Shown here piece by piece: positions 54,285 to 63,285 of a stretch of DNA of 64,000 bases (position 1 is the stretch's first letter; each line of letters opens with the position of its first letter). A program made the position numbers and the translations under genes. A model generated the notes under the pieces. That model did no database searches and had not been told where the DNA came from. It worked only from the letters and a program-made list of their open reading frames with translations. The stretch comes from Hyphomicrobiales bacterium (lineage in GTDB: Bacteria; Pseudomonadota; Alphaproteobacteria; Rhizobiales; Rhizobiaceae), in the NCBI GenBank assembly GCA_900472575.1, contig UCIV01000018.1, positions 248,001-312,000 of the forward strand. The letters are read 5' to 3'.

Positions 54285-55406
54285 TCAGGACTGTAATGCA
54301 GCCTGATGTGCGGCATGCACGGGGGCAACGCCGTTGCCGTCCAGCGGCCGGTCGGTCCGCACCTTGGGCAGTGCCTGCGGATATTCCCGTTGGATGAACT
54401 CGATAAGCTTTTCGCGCACCTCGCAGCGGATATCGAAGACCTTTGGCGCACTGCTGGCAGAGGCGAGAATACGGATTTCCATGACGTTTTCCCGAAAATC
54501 CGTCACCTGAACCGCCACGACCTTCCTGTCCCAGAGTTTAGAAGCAGCCGTGATCTCCTCTACCTTTGAACGGACAACAGAAACCGGGATCGTGTAATCG
54601 AGATAGATCATCACGGTCCCAATCAGCGCCGAGCTTTCACGCGTCCAGTTCTGGAAAGGGTTCTCGATGAAATAGGAGAGCGGCAGGATCATCCGCCGCC
54701 AGTCCCACAGCTTTACCACTACATAAGTCGAGGTAATCTCCTCGACATTGCCCCACTCGCCTTCGACGATCAGCGCATCGTCGATACGGATCGGCTGGGT
54801 AATCGCAAGCTGGATGCCGGCAAATATGTTCTTCAGCATCGGCTGCAGCGCGAGACCGAGAACGATACCGGCGACACCGGCCGACGCCAGCACGCTGACA
54901 CCATATTGTTGCACCGCCGGGAAGGTCATCAGCATGGCGGCGATCGTCAGCACGATGATCATAGCCCCTGCAATACGCTCCGCGATACGTGACTGCGTCA
55001 CGTGGGTGCGTGCAAGCAGATTGTCTTCCGCATCCAGTTTGAAACGGCGCAGATAAACGGTCATCCAGATATGCAATGCCGCCTTTGCCGACCAGCCGAC
55101 AACTAGGATGAAGGCGATCAGAAGGAGATGCCGGATAATCTCGGCAGGGCGCGCGGCAAGTGGCGCGACCGTGGCAGCAAAGGATAGCGTGGCCGTGAGG
55201 ATGGCAAGCCTGAGCGGCCGAGTTCCCCTGGACACAAGAGAACGCCAGAACAGATCCTTATTCTCGACCAGGCGTGTTAGAATCCGGAATGCCAGCCGAT
55301 GCATGGCAAGGCCGATCGCGATGGCGGCAGCCAGCACACCAAGGCTCACCATCCAGTTCGGCAGCCAATCTGTATATTGGCGAAACTCTGCGATAAACTG
55401 GTTCAT
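54285..55406 (-). CDS. MscS-family mechanosensitive channel
   Basis: 373 residues with about four or five helices. The pore helix (GVSVLASAGVAGIVLGLALQ) and the MscS beta domain (QPIRIDDALIVEGEWGNVEEIT) are clear. An inner-membrane osmotic safety valve or small-ion channel. Confidence 0.9.
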   Translation of the reverse strand: MNQFIAEFRQYTDWLPNWMVSLGVLAAAIAIGLAMHRLAFRILTRLVENKDLFWRSLVSRGTRPLRLAILTATLSFAATVAPLAARPAEIIRHLLLIAFILVVGWSAKAALHIWMTVYLRRFKLDAEDNLLARTHVTQSRIAERIAGAMIIVLTIAAMLMTFPAVQQYGVSVLASAGVAGIVLGLALQPMLKNIFAGIQLAITQPIRIDDALIVEGEWGNVEEITSTYVVVKLWDWRRMILPLSYFIENPFQNWTRESSALIGTVMIYLDYTIPVSVVRSKVEEITAASKLWDRKVVAVQVTDFRENVMEIRILASASSAPKVFDIRCEVREKLIEFIQREYPQALPKVRTDRPLDGNGVAPVHAAHQAALQS

Positions 55407-55504
55407 CGGAGTTCAGTTAGGGTGCAGCGCAACATAGAAAAGTGCGGCCGCAAAAATATCATCTTTCTCCGACTTCATGCCGCAATTGGGGTGAGGAGCG
55501 TTTC

Positions 55505-55939
55505 ATGAACGAACAATTTGTTCCTTTCGATCTGACTCGCTTCGTCGAGGCGCAGGCATCCATCTATAATCAGGTGATCGCGGAGCTGCGCGACGGACAG
55601 AAGCGCGGCCATTGGATGTGGTATATATTCCCGCAAATCAACGGCTTGGGCGTATCTGCCACATCGCAGCGCTTCGCCATACGCTCGCGGGCGGAAGCCA
55701 TCGCCTATCTCGAACATCCCCTGCTCGGCTGGCGGCTCGGCGAATGTACGGCAGCCATGCTCGGGCATGAAGGGCGCAGCGCAGGTGATATCCTCGGCGC
55801 GACGGATGATCTGAAATTCAGAAGTTCGATGACGCTCTTTCATCTGGTCAGCGAAAAGGGCTCGCCTTACGAGCGAGCCCTTCATATCTTTTACCAGGGT
55901 GAGCACGACGGCAGGACCGCCGAACTCCTCAAACTCTAG
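55505..55939 (+). CDS. DUF1810-family protein
   Basis: 144 residues. DUF1810 hallmarks: FVEAQASIYNQVIAELRDGQKRGHWMWYIFPQ and DLKFRSSMTLF. Cytoplasmic, unknown function. ATG 55505 has GAGGAG seven bases upstream; a longer frame lacks a ribosome site. It converges on the Tim44-domain gene, with stops 9 bases apart. Confidence 0.9.
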   Translation: MNEQFVPFDLTRFVEAQASIYNQVIAELRDGQKRGHWMWYIFPQINGLGVSATSQRFAIRSRAEAIAYLEHPLLGWRLGECTAAMLGHEGRSAGDILGATDDLKFRSSMTLFHLVSEKGSPYERALHIFYQGEHDGRTAELLKL

Positions 55940-55948
55940 GCGCTGGTT

Positions 55949-57034
55949 TTAAGCAGCGGACTGGATTGCAGAAAGCTTCCAATCATTGGCCGGCTTGCGC
56001 ACGAAGGTCCAGACTTCCACCGTTTCGGTGATTTCGTTCGGATTGCCTTCGGCAACTTCGCCCGTGTTGCGGTCGCGCAGGAAGTCGATCGAGGAATAGC
56101 GCATTGCGACGGTCGCATATTCCTGGCCGTTTTCGCGCCATGCCTCGGCAAGGTCACCCTGCAGCAGGGTCACGTCGCGAACCTCGTTCTTCACGCCATT
56201 GGTTGCGTTTTCACCCAACTCTTCGGCAAGGTAGGACATCGCTTCCGGCGTCGTGAGGTCACGAAGCTTGGCATAGTTTTCGTCGGCATAAGCACCCTGC
56301 ACCTCGGTCAGCAGCTTTTCGAACTGGCTGAGGTCGCGATTGGTGATGCCAACTTCATCCGTATCCGGACCAGCCTGGCGCTGAACCGCCTGCTGGCCGC
56401 CACCGAAAGCTGCGGCCCCCGCGCCAGAACCGATCTTCGGGATCTGGAAACCGCCCTGGTTCTGCTGCGGTGCCTCATAGGCGTTGTTCTGGCTCTGGCC
56501 AAAACCGTCCTTGCCACCATTGCCGCCATCGCCATAAGCGCGGGCATTAGCGGCCGGACCGGCAGCCTGCTGCTGCTGACGACGGGCGAAGAAACGGAAG
56601 GCCAGCATGGCGAGACCAGCGATCAGCGCGATCTGCAACAGCATGCCGAAGAAGCCTGCCATTCCACCAAAACCACCACCCATCAGCATGCCGAACAGGC
56701 CGCCCAGAGCGAGACCACCCAGAATGCCGCCGAACATACCGCCGAACATGCCGGGGCGACGCTGCTGCTGAGCTGCCTGCGCGCCCATGCCGTTAGCTGG
56801 GCTTGCCGCATTCTGCTGCGTATTCGGGGTCATCGAGCGGTTGATGCCGCCTGCTGCACCCGGAGCCGTATTCGTGGCCGGCGGTGCCGCAAAGGTACGC
56901 GTACCACGGCTGCCGAAGCTGGAACCACCGCCGGCGCGACGCGCTTCCGCGAAATCGACGGCTGTTAGCGAAACTGCCATTCCGATCGCTGCGATCGCGA
57001 AGAGTTTCTGGAAACGCCGAAGCTTGAACAACAT
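55949..57034 (-). CDS. Tim44-domain protein
   Basis: 361 residues. Signal-type N terminus, a Gln/Gly/Met-rich segment with GMFGGMFGGILGGLALGG, one or two transmembrane helices (MLLQIALIAGLAMLAFRFF) and a C-terminal Tim44 domain (about 235-360, LSQFEKLLTEVQGAYADENY). Relatives are thought to act in membrane or protein transport. ATG 57034 follows GAGGAGAAATTG. Confidence 0.88.
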   Translation of the reverse strand: MLFKLRRFQKLFAIAAIGMAVSLTAVDFAEARRAGGGSSFGSRGTRTFAAPPATNTAPGAAGGINRSMTPNTQQNAASPANGMGAQAAQQQRRPGMFGGMFGGILGGLALGGLFGMLMGGGFGGMAGFFGMLLQIALIAGLAMLAFRFFARRQQQQAAGPAANARAYGDGGNGGKDGFGQSQNNAYEAPQQNQGGFQIPKIGSGAGAAAFGGGQQAVQRQAGPDTDEVGITNRDLSQFEKLLTEVQGAYADENYAKLRDLTTPEAMSYLAEELGENATNGVKNEVRDVTLLQGDLAEAWRENGQEYATVAMRYSSIDFLRDRNTGEVAEGNPNEITETVEVWTFVRKPANDWKLSAIQSAA

Positions 57035-57218
57035 CAATTTCTCCTCTGGCCGCCCTATGCGGTCCGTGACCCTGATATGGGGAGCCGTGGAGCAGTTTTC
57101 AGTAGCCTGTCCACTTTTTCCCGCTTTAGTAGTTACAAAAGTTCAAGACGAGAGCCAATTGACAGAAATACAACCAAGGGGCGTTTTTACGAGTAAAGTG
57201 ATCACATAATCGTCAGAC

Positions 57219-57258
57219 GAAACAAAACGGGCCCGGTGCATATCGCACCAGACCCGTT
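57219..57258 (-). terminator. Rho-independent terminator of serC-serA
   Basis: AACGGG (57226-57231) and CCCGTT (57253-57258) pair, with an inner GGTGC/GCACC stem; the minus strand then reads TTTTGTTTC. It lies 54 bases after the serA stop. Confidence 0.85.
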
Positions 57259-57312
57259 CTGCGTCTTCCTTGGGAGGAAAAGGCAGGGCAATACGCCCCA
57301 CCAAATGATGGC

Positions 57313-58908
57313 TTACTCGACGTTGAACACCAGCGGGCGAGCCTGGCGGATTGCCGGGTTTGCCGTCAGCTGCGCAAGCACATCTTCCGAAACAGGCGCA
57401 TCGACATAAAGCAGTGCGATGGCATCACCGGCTTCCTTCTCGCGACCGAGCTGGAAGTTGGCGATGTTGACGCCGGCATTACCAAGCGTCGTGCCCATGA
57501 AGCCGATCATGCCGGGAACGTCGGTGTTGGAGATGTAGACCATGTTGGCGCCGACATCGGCGTCCATGTTGATGCCCTTGATCTGGATGAAGCGCGGCTT
57601 GCCATCCGAGAACACGGTACCGGCAACCGAACGGGTCTGCTTGTCGGTCTTGACCGTCAGCTTGATGTAACCGTCGTAAACGCCGGTCTTGTCACGCTTG
57701 ACTTCGGAAAGGACGATGCCCTTTTCCTTGATCATGATCGGCGCCGAAACCATGTTGACGTCGGACACCTGGTTGCGGATCAGGCCGGCCAGCAAGGCAG
57801 ACGTCAATGCGCGCGTATTCATGTTGGCCGTCTGGCCATCGAACAGAATTTCGATTTCCTTGATCGGATCATCCGAAACCTGGCCGACGAAGGCACCGAG
57901 AACGTCGGCGAGACGAATGAACGGCTTCAGGATCGGCGCTTCTTCGGCGGTGATCGACGGCATGTTGATGGCGTTGGATACGGCGCCCTTGACGAGGTAA
58001 TCCGACATCTGTTCGGCGACCTGAAGGGCAACGTTCTCCTGCGCTTCCGTGGTCGAAGCACCAAGATGCGGCGTGCAGACGACGTTCGGCAGGCCGAAGA
58101 GCGGGCTCTCGGTGGCAGGCTCGACTTCGAACACGTCAAAACCGGCACCGGCGACATGACCGGACTTGATGGCTTCGGCAAGCGCTGCCTCATCGACGAG
58201 ACCGCCGCGGGCGCAGTTGATGATGCGAACGCCGGGTTTCGTCTTGGCGAGGTTTTCCTTGCCCAGAATGCCGCGGGTCTTGTCGGTCATCGGCACATGC
58301 AGTGTGATGAAGTCGGCACGCGGCAGCAGTTCGTCCAGTTCCACTTTCTCGACGCCCATTTCCTGTGCACGCTCGGCAGACAGGAAGGGGTCATAGGCAA
58401 TCACGTTCATGCCAAGGCCAATGGCCTTCTTGCAGACGATGCCTCCGATATTGCCGGCGCCGATGACGCCGAGCGTCTTGCCGGTGATTTCGACACCCAT
58501 GAACTTCGACTTTTCCCACTTGCCGGCCTGGGTCGATGCGTCGGCCTGCGGCAGCTGGCGGGCAACGGCGAACATCAACGCGATGGCGTGTTCCGCCGTC
58601 GTGATCGAGTTGCCGAACGGGGTGTTCATGACGATGATACCGCGCTTGGAAGCGGCCGGGATATCGACGTTGTCGACGCCTATACCGGCGCGGCCGATGA
58701 CCTTCAGATTGGTCGCAGCAGCGATCAGCTTTTCGGTCGCCTTGGTGGCCGAGCGAATGGCGAGACCATCATAATTGCCGATGATTTCGGCCAGCTTGTC
58801 TTTGTCCTTGCCGAGTTTCGGCTGGAAATCGACTTCAACGCCGCGATCGCGGAAGATCTGGACGGCGGTTTCCGACAGTTCGTCGGATACAAGTACGCGA
58901 GGTGCCAT
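57313..58908 (-). CDS. serA: D-3-phosphoglycerate dehydrogenase
   Basis: 531 residues, the long SerA form. NAD motif GVIGAGNIGGIVCKKAIGLG, catalytic Arg/Glu/His block ending TPHLGASTTEAQENVA, then an ASB and C-terminal ACT domain (IANFQLGREKEAGDAIALL). First step of serine synthesis. ATG 58908 was chosen, with CAGGAG upstream; a longer frame adds 42 unlikely residues. It follows serC by 79 bases. Confidence 0.96.
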   Translation of the reverse strand: MAPRVLVSDELSETAVQIFRDRGVEVDFQPKLGKDKDKLAEIIGNYDGLAIRSATKATEKLIAAATNLKVIGRAGIGVDNVDIPAASKRGIIVMNTPFGNSITTAEHAIALMFAVARQLPQADASTQAGKWEKSKFMGVEITGKTLGVIGAGNIGGIVCKKAIGLGMNVIAYDPFLSAERAQEMGVEKVELDELLPRADFITLHVPMTDKTRGILGKENLAKTKPGVRIINCARGGLVDEAALAEAIKSGHVAGAGFDVFEVEPATESPLFGLPNVVCTPHLGASTTEAQENVALQVAEQMSDYLVKGAVSNAINMPSITAEEAPILKPFIRLADVLGAFVGQVSDDPIKEIEILFDGQTANMNTRALTSALLAGLIRNQVSDVNMVSAPIMIKEKGIVLSEVKRDKTGVYDGYIKLTVKTDKQTRSVAGTVFSDGKPRFIQIKGINMDADVGANMVYISNTDVPGMIGFMGTTLGNAGVNIANFQLGREKEAGDAIALLYVDAPVSEDVLAQLTANPAIRQARPLVFNVE

Positions 58909-58987
58909 GGTCTGGGCTCCTGATAAAGGGTTCAGTCTCTGAATGCGGGATGAAACGGTGCCACATTCCATGGCACCGGAAATCGGA

Positions 58988-60169
58988 TCAGGCAGCGGCC
59001 TTGTTGAGCGCAGCCTTCTGCGTTTCGAACGCATAGGCCAGCCACGGCATCAAGGCCTTCATGTCTGCCTCATCGATCGTGGCGCCGGCCCAGATGCGCA
59101 GACCGGACGGAGCATCGCGGTAAGCGCCGACGTCGAGAGCGACGCCTTCCTTCTCGAGGATCGAGGTCACGCCCTTGGCGAATGCGGCCTGCGCGTCGGC
59201 GTCGAGAGCCGCGACTTCGGCATCGACGATCTTCAGGCAGACGGAGGTGTTGGAGCGGGTCTCGTCGAGCTGCGCCAGATTGGCAATCCAATCATTGGCA
59301 GCAACGAAATCGAAGATGACCTTGGCATTGGCGTCAGCGCGGGCGATCAGGCCTTTAAGGCCGCCGACCGTCTTTGCCCAATTCAGCGCATCAATATAAT
59401 CCTCGACGCAGAGCATCGACGGCGTGTTGATGGTTTCGCCCTTGAAGATGCCTTCGGAAAGCTTGCCGCCCGAGGTCATGCGGAAAATTTTCGGCAACGG
59501 CCAGGCCGGGACATAAGTCGTCAGGCGTTCGACAGCGCGCGGCGACAGAATGATCATGCCGTGACCGCCCTCACCGCCGAGAACCTTCTGCCAGGAGAAG
59601 GTGACGACGTCGAGCTTGGCGAAATCCAGATCCTGCGCAAAGGCGGCGGATGTGGCGTCGCAGATAGTCAGACCCTTGCGATCTGCAGGAATAAAGTCGG
59701 CGTTCGGAACGCGGACACCAGACGTCGTGCCGTTCCAGGTGAAGACGACGTCACGGTCGAAATCGACTTCATTGAGGTTCGGAAGGAGACCGTAATCGGC
59801 CTCGAACTTGCGAACATCCTTGAGCTTCAGCTGCTTGACGACATCTGTGACCCAGCCGGCACCAAAGCTTTCCCAGGCAAGCATGTCGACGCCGCGCTCG
59901 CCGAGCAGCGACCAGAGCGCCATTTCGACGGCACCGGTATCGGATGCAGGAACGATGCCAATGCGGTAATCCGCTGGTACGTTCAGAATTTCGCGGGTGA
60001 GATTGATGGCCTGTGCCAGCTTGTCCTTGCCAACCTTGGCGCGGTGCGAACGACCGAGCGGGGCATCGGAAAGCGCTTCAAGCGACCAACCAGGACGCTT
60101 GGCGCAAGGGCCAGAAGAAAAATGAGTATTATCCGGACGCACATCCGGCTTCGCGGCGACATTGGCCAT
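58988..60169 (-). CDS. serC: Phosphoserine aminotransferase
   Basis: 393 residues. PLP Lys in [15 protein letters not shown], with [16 protein letters not shown] near the start, typical of the alphaproteobacterial SerC branch. Second step of serine synthesis. ATG 60169 has GGAAGGG upstream. It heads the serC-serA operon, preceded by a leader RNA candidate. Confidence 0.95.
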   Translation of the reverse strand: MANVAAKPDVRPDNTHFSSGPCAKRPGWSLEALSDAPLGRSHRAKVGKDKLAQAINLTREILNVPADYRIGIVPASDTGAVEMALWSLLGERGVDMLAWESFGAGWVTDVVKQLKLKDVRKFEADYGLLPNLNEVDFDRDVVFTWNGTTSGVRVPNADFIPADRKGLTICDATSAAFAQDLDFAKLDVVTFSWQKVLGGEGGHGMIILSPRAVERLTTYVPAWPLPKIFRMTSGGKLSEGIFKGETINTPSMLCVEDYIDALNWAKTVGGLKGLIARADANAKVIFDFVAANDWIANLAQLDETRSNTSVCLKIVDAEVAALDADAQAAFAKGVTSILEKEGVALDVGAYRDAPSGLRIWAGATIDEADMKALMPWLAYAFETQKAALNKAAA

Positions 60170-60181
60170 ATAGATACCCTT

Positions 60182-60245
60182 CCAGGTAATTAGCCTCTCG
60201 TTGGGGAGAGGTGTCCCGCCGTCGTGGATATATTTCCCTGCTTTC
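60182..60245 (-). ncRNA. serC leader RNA candidate
   Basis: Just before the serC ribosome site, the minus strand has a CGGCGGGACACCTCTCCC stretch and a hairpin CCTCTC (complement of 60206-60211) / GAGAGG (complement of 60194-60199) with a 6-base loop. An alphaproteobacterial serC leader motif is described upstream of serC-serA operons; position, operon and the hairpin agree. No covariance check could be run. Confidence 0.55.
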
Positions 60246-60321
60246 ACAGTCAAGCGGGTCATTTCGTCGCTTGAAGAAAATCTTCGTCGCAAATGCCGTG
60301 ATCACATCGACAGGCAGGCAA

Positions 60322-60351
60322 AAACGCAAAAAGCCGCCCGAAGGCGGCTTT
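60322..60351 (-). terminator. Rho-independent terminator of the outer-membrane barrel gene
   Basis: AAAGCCGCC (60330-60338) pairs with GGCGGCTTT (60343-60351), and the minus strand continues TTTTTGCGTTTTT. It lies 18 bases after the gene's stop. Confidence 0.9.
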
Positions 60352-60368
60352 GGCAACATGCGCTGATC

Positions 60369-61208
60369 TTACTTGTAGACGATCGGCTGAGGTTCAGGCT
60401 CGTAAGTCGCCTGTTCACAATTGTTGTTGAACATGTAGCGGGCGCCGACGCGGGCTTCGTGACTGTAGATGCCCTTGTCGCGGCCTGGACCGCCTGAATT
60501 GGCGTAACCGAACATGTTGCCGCCGTCGATGTAACGGAAGCGATAGCCAACATCCGCCTTGAGATTACAGGTGACGTCGATCGTGGCACCTGCCATCAGG
60601 GCAGCGGTCGCACGCCATTTACCCTTGCCATCGTGATCCGACGAGGGATCGCAATCCGTCGGGTCGGTGACCGAGCAGGAGGTGTTCCGCAGCTTGTCCC
60701 ACTTCACGTATGAAGCGCCGAAGCCAGCACCGACATATGGCGTGAAATAGGCGTAGGTGCCGAGATCGACATAGACGTTGGCCATCAGGCTGTAGGCCGA
60801 GAAGGATGAACGATCGTCCGAGACGCAATTGCCCGGGATCGTGCCGCAGCCGCCGGAAGTCGAACCGCGGAAATCGGTCTTCGACAGGTAGTCGAGCGTC
60901 AGGTCGGTGCGGAGATAGTTGTTGATCTGGTAACCGACGCCGCCGCCGATCAGGAAGCTGTCATCGATATCCGTGGATTCGAAATCCACCTCGTTTGCCG
61001 AGGAACCGCCCTGGTAGAAGTTTGCGCCACGCAGCCGGTTGAACGAATATCCCACATCGCCACGCAGATACCAGCCGCTCGCTTCCTGCACCGTGACTTC
61101 CGGTGCGTCCATGAGCGGTGCGGGCTGGGGCTGGTAGAGATCTGCCGACTGGGCAACGCCAGCCGACAGCATGGCGGCAGCAACCGTCGCTGCAAGGCGC
61201 ATCTTCAT
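60369..61208 (-). CDS. Omp25/RopB-like outer-membrane beta-barrel protein
   Basis: 279 residues. Signal peptide (MKMRLAATVAAAMLSAGVAQ, cleavage near SAD), then YLRGDVGYSFNRL, alternating aromatic strands (DLGTYAYFTPYVGAGFGASYVKW) and a C-terminal strand EARVGARYMF, an eight-strand barrel. Four cysteines lie in two loops (SGGCGTIPGNC, TSCSVTDPTDC). Homologues include Brucella Omp25/31 and Rhizobium RopB. ATG 61208 has GGAGAAGC upstream, with a CtrA box 82 bases upstream. Confidence 0.9.
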   Translation of the reverse strand: MKMRLAATVAAAMLSAGVAQSADLYQPQPAPLMDAPEVTVQEASGWYLRGDVGYSFNRLRGANFYQGGSSANEVDFESTDIDDSFLIGGGVGYQINNYLRTDLTLDYLSKTDFRGSTSGGCGTIPGNCVSDDRSSFSAYSLMANVYVDLGTYAYFTPYVGAGFGASYVKWDKLRNTSCSVTDPTDCDPSSDHDGKGKWRATAALMAGATIDVTCNLKADVGYRFRYIDGGNMFGYANSGGPGRDKGIYSHEARVGARYMFNNNCEQATYEPEPQPIVYK

Positions 61209-61289
61209 GTTCGCTTCTCCAAGCTTCATCATGCATGGCGTGCCACCTGCACGACCACCTTATTTGGCATGGAGAATGAATGATAAAGG

Positions 61290-61304
61290 TTAAGCCCCAC
61301 TTAA
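61290..61304. promoter_or_regulatory. Perfect CtrA box between the barrel gene and the GH15 gene
   Basis: TTAA-GCCCCAC-TTAA, an exact TTAA-N7-TTAA; the right half extends to TTAACCAT. It lies 82 bases before the barrel gene (minus) and about 80 before the GH15 start (plus). The motif is symmetric, so either or both could be controlled. Confidence 0.75.
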
Positions 61305-61383
61305 CCATAGATGTTTACCGATATGCTTCGTTACGCGACAGAAGCGTTACTTGGCGCTTCACGCAAAGTTCAGCATCCCAGTG

Positions 61384-63273
61384 ATGGAGCCGATGTTCTT
61401 TTCCGGCGTTGACATGCTCAACACGAAAGGACCGGCCTTGAAGCATTTGAAAGACGATGCGGGCAAATCGATCGTAAACACAGTCGATGTCCCCCGCCCC
61501 ATCTCCGAGCATGGCACCATTGGAAATATGCGCACGATCGCACTCGTCGCCAAGGATTGCACGATCGATTACCTGTGCTGGCCGAATCTTGACAGCCCGA
61601 GCGTCTTCGCCTCCCTGCTTGATCCGGAAAAGGGCGGCGCATTCGAACTGACGCCGCAGATCGAGGGCGCCCGTCGCCTGCAGATGTATGTCCCGGAAAG
61701 CAATGTCCTTCTGACCCGCTGGCTCGGCACGAGCAACAGTGCCGAGATCGTCGATTTCATGCCGCTGCCGCACGGCCCGGATGAGCCTTCATCACTCGTG
61801 AGGCGCGTCACCGTCACGCGAGGAAAGGTCGCGTTCAAACTGAAGTGCTGGCCGCGATTCGACTACGCCCGAAGCACGCCGAAGGTAAAGACCGGAAAAG
61901 GCCATGTCTTCTTTCATTGCGGCGACTTCACCCTCCGCCTGTCGGGTGCAGTAGATTTTCATACCAGGCAAGGAGCCGCGTTTGCGGAGTTTACCTTGCA
62001 GGGTGGGGAAACCATCGACTTTACGCTGGATGGTGATGAAACACGCCATGCGCCGAATACGGAAGCCATCGACGCTCTCCTTGAGGAGACGACCGGCTAC
62101 TGGCAGGGCTGGGCAAAGAAATCGACCTATCGCGGCCGCTGGCGCTCATCTGTCACTCGGTCCGCTCTCGCGCTGAAGATGCTGACCTCGGCCGAATATG
62201 GCTCTATCGCCGCGGCAGGAACGTTCGGTTTGCCGGAAGCTCCGGGGGGCGAGCGCAATTGGGATTACCGCGCCACATGGATCCGCGACGCTTCCTTCTC
62301 GATCTACGCCCTGATGCGGCTCGGCTATCTGGATGAAGCCAATGCCTTCGGCCGCTGGATCAGCGAACGGACCGACCGCTCCGACGGCAATGTGCAGATC
62401 ATGTATAATCTCGACGGCTCAAGGGTCGCACGTGAAGAATCACTGGATCATCTCTCCGGATATGGAGGTGCCAGACCCGTGAGGATCGGCAATGACGCCG
62501 CCGGCCAGGTGCAGCTCGATATCTACGGTGAACTGCTCGACTCCATCTATATCAGCAACAAATATGGCGGCTCCATCTCGCACGAGAACTGGCTGAACGT
62601 CCGCAACGTCGTCGATCATGTCTGCGAGGTCTGGCAGGAACCCGATGCTGGAATATGGGAAGCGCGCAGTGAACCGCAGGAACACCTGCATTCCCGGCTT
62701 ATGTGTTGGGTCGCCGTCGATCGCGCTTTGCGCCTTGCACAGAAACGTTCGCTTGCCGCTCCTTTCGGCAAGTGGATCGAGGCCCGCAATGCGATTACAG
62801 AAGACATCTGGGCGAACTTCTGGAACGAAAAGCATGGTCACTTTGTCCATGCCAAAGGCGGCGAGGAACTGGATGCCTCGATGCTGATGATGCCGCTTGT
62901 CCGCTTCATTAGCGCCACCGATCCCAAATGGCTGGCGACGCTCGACGCGATCTCCCGCGAACTCGCCGATGACAGCCTCGTCATGCGCTACAAATGGCAG
63001 GATGCACTGGAAGGGCGAGAAGGTTTTTTCGGCGCGTGCTCATTCTGGTTTGTCGAATGCCTGGCCCGTGCTGGCAGGCTTCAGGAGGCCGAGATCAATA
63101 TGGAAAAGCTGCTGCTCTTCGGCAACCACCTGCAGCTTTATGCCGAAGAATTCGATCCGCGCGGGGAATTCCTCGGAAACTTCCCCCAGGCCCTCACCCA
63201 TCTCGCCCTGATAAGCGCCGCCTTTTATCTCGACGGCGCTCTGGACGGCAAATTTCGGGAGTGGCGGCCTTAG
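61384..63273 (+). CDS. Glycoside hydrolase family 15 (glucoamylase/trehalase type)
   Basis: 629 residues from ATG 61384 (alternatives 61393 and 61414; no clear ribosome site at any). PISEHGTIGNMRTIALVAKD and DYLCWPNLDSPSVFASLLD open an N-terminal beta domain; the (alpha/alpha)6 barrel follows with ERNWDYRATWIRDASFS, a GH15 signature. It hydrolyses alpha-glucan or trehalose; in bacteria many GH15 enzymes are trehalases, which would fit TreYZ at 44-48 kb. No signal peptide, so cytoplasmic. Confidence 0.9.
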   Translation: MEPMFFSGVDMLNTKGPALKHLKDDAGKSIVNTVDVPRPISEHGTIGNMRTIALVAKDCTIDYLCWPNLDSPSVFASLLDPEKGGAFELTPQIEGARRLQMYVPESNVLLTRWLGTSNSAEIVDFMPLPHGPDEPSSLVRRVTVTRGKVAFKLKCWPRFDYARSTPKVKTGKGHVFFHCGDFTLRLSGAVDFHTRQGAAFAEFTLQGGETIDFTLDGDETRHAPNTEAIDALLEETTGYWQGWAKKSTYRGRWRSSVTRSALALKMLTSAEYGSIAAAGTFGLPEAPGGERNWDYRATWIRDASFSIYALMRLGYLDEANAFGRWISERTDRSDGNVQIMYNLDGSRVAREESLDHLSGYGGARPVRIGNDAAGQVQLDIYGELLDSIYISNKYGGSISHENWLNVRNVVDHVCEVWQEPDAGIWEARSEPQEHLHSRLMCWVAVDRALRLAQKRSLAAPFGKWIEARNAITEDIWANFWNEKHGHFVHAKGGEELDASMLMMPLVRFISATDPKWLATLDAISRELADDSLVMRYKWQDALEGREGFFGACSFWFVECLARAGRLQEAEINMEKLLLFGNHLQLYAEEFDPRGEFLGNFPQALTHLALISAAFYLDGALDGKFREWRP

Positions 63274-63285
63274 CTGCCGGAAGCG

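Noticed and set aside
58943-60193. Plus-strand frame of about 416 codons
   Set aside because: Antisense shadow of serC.
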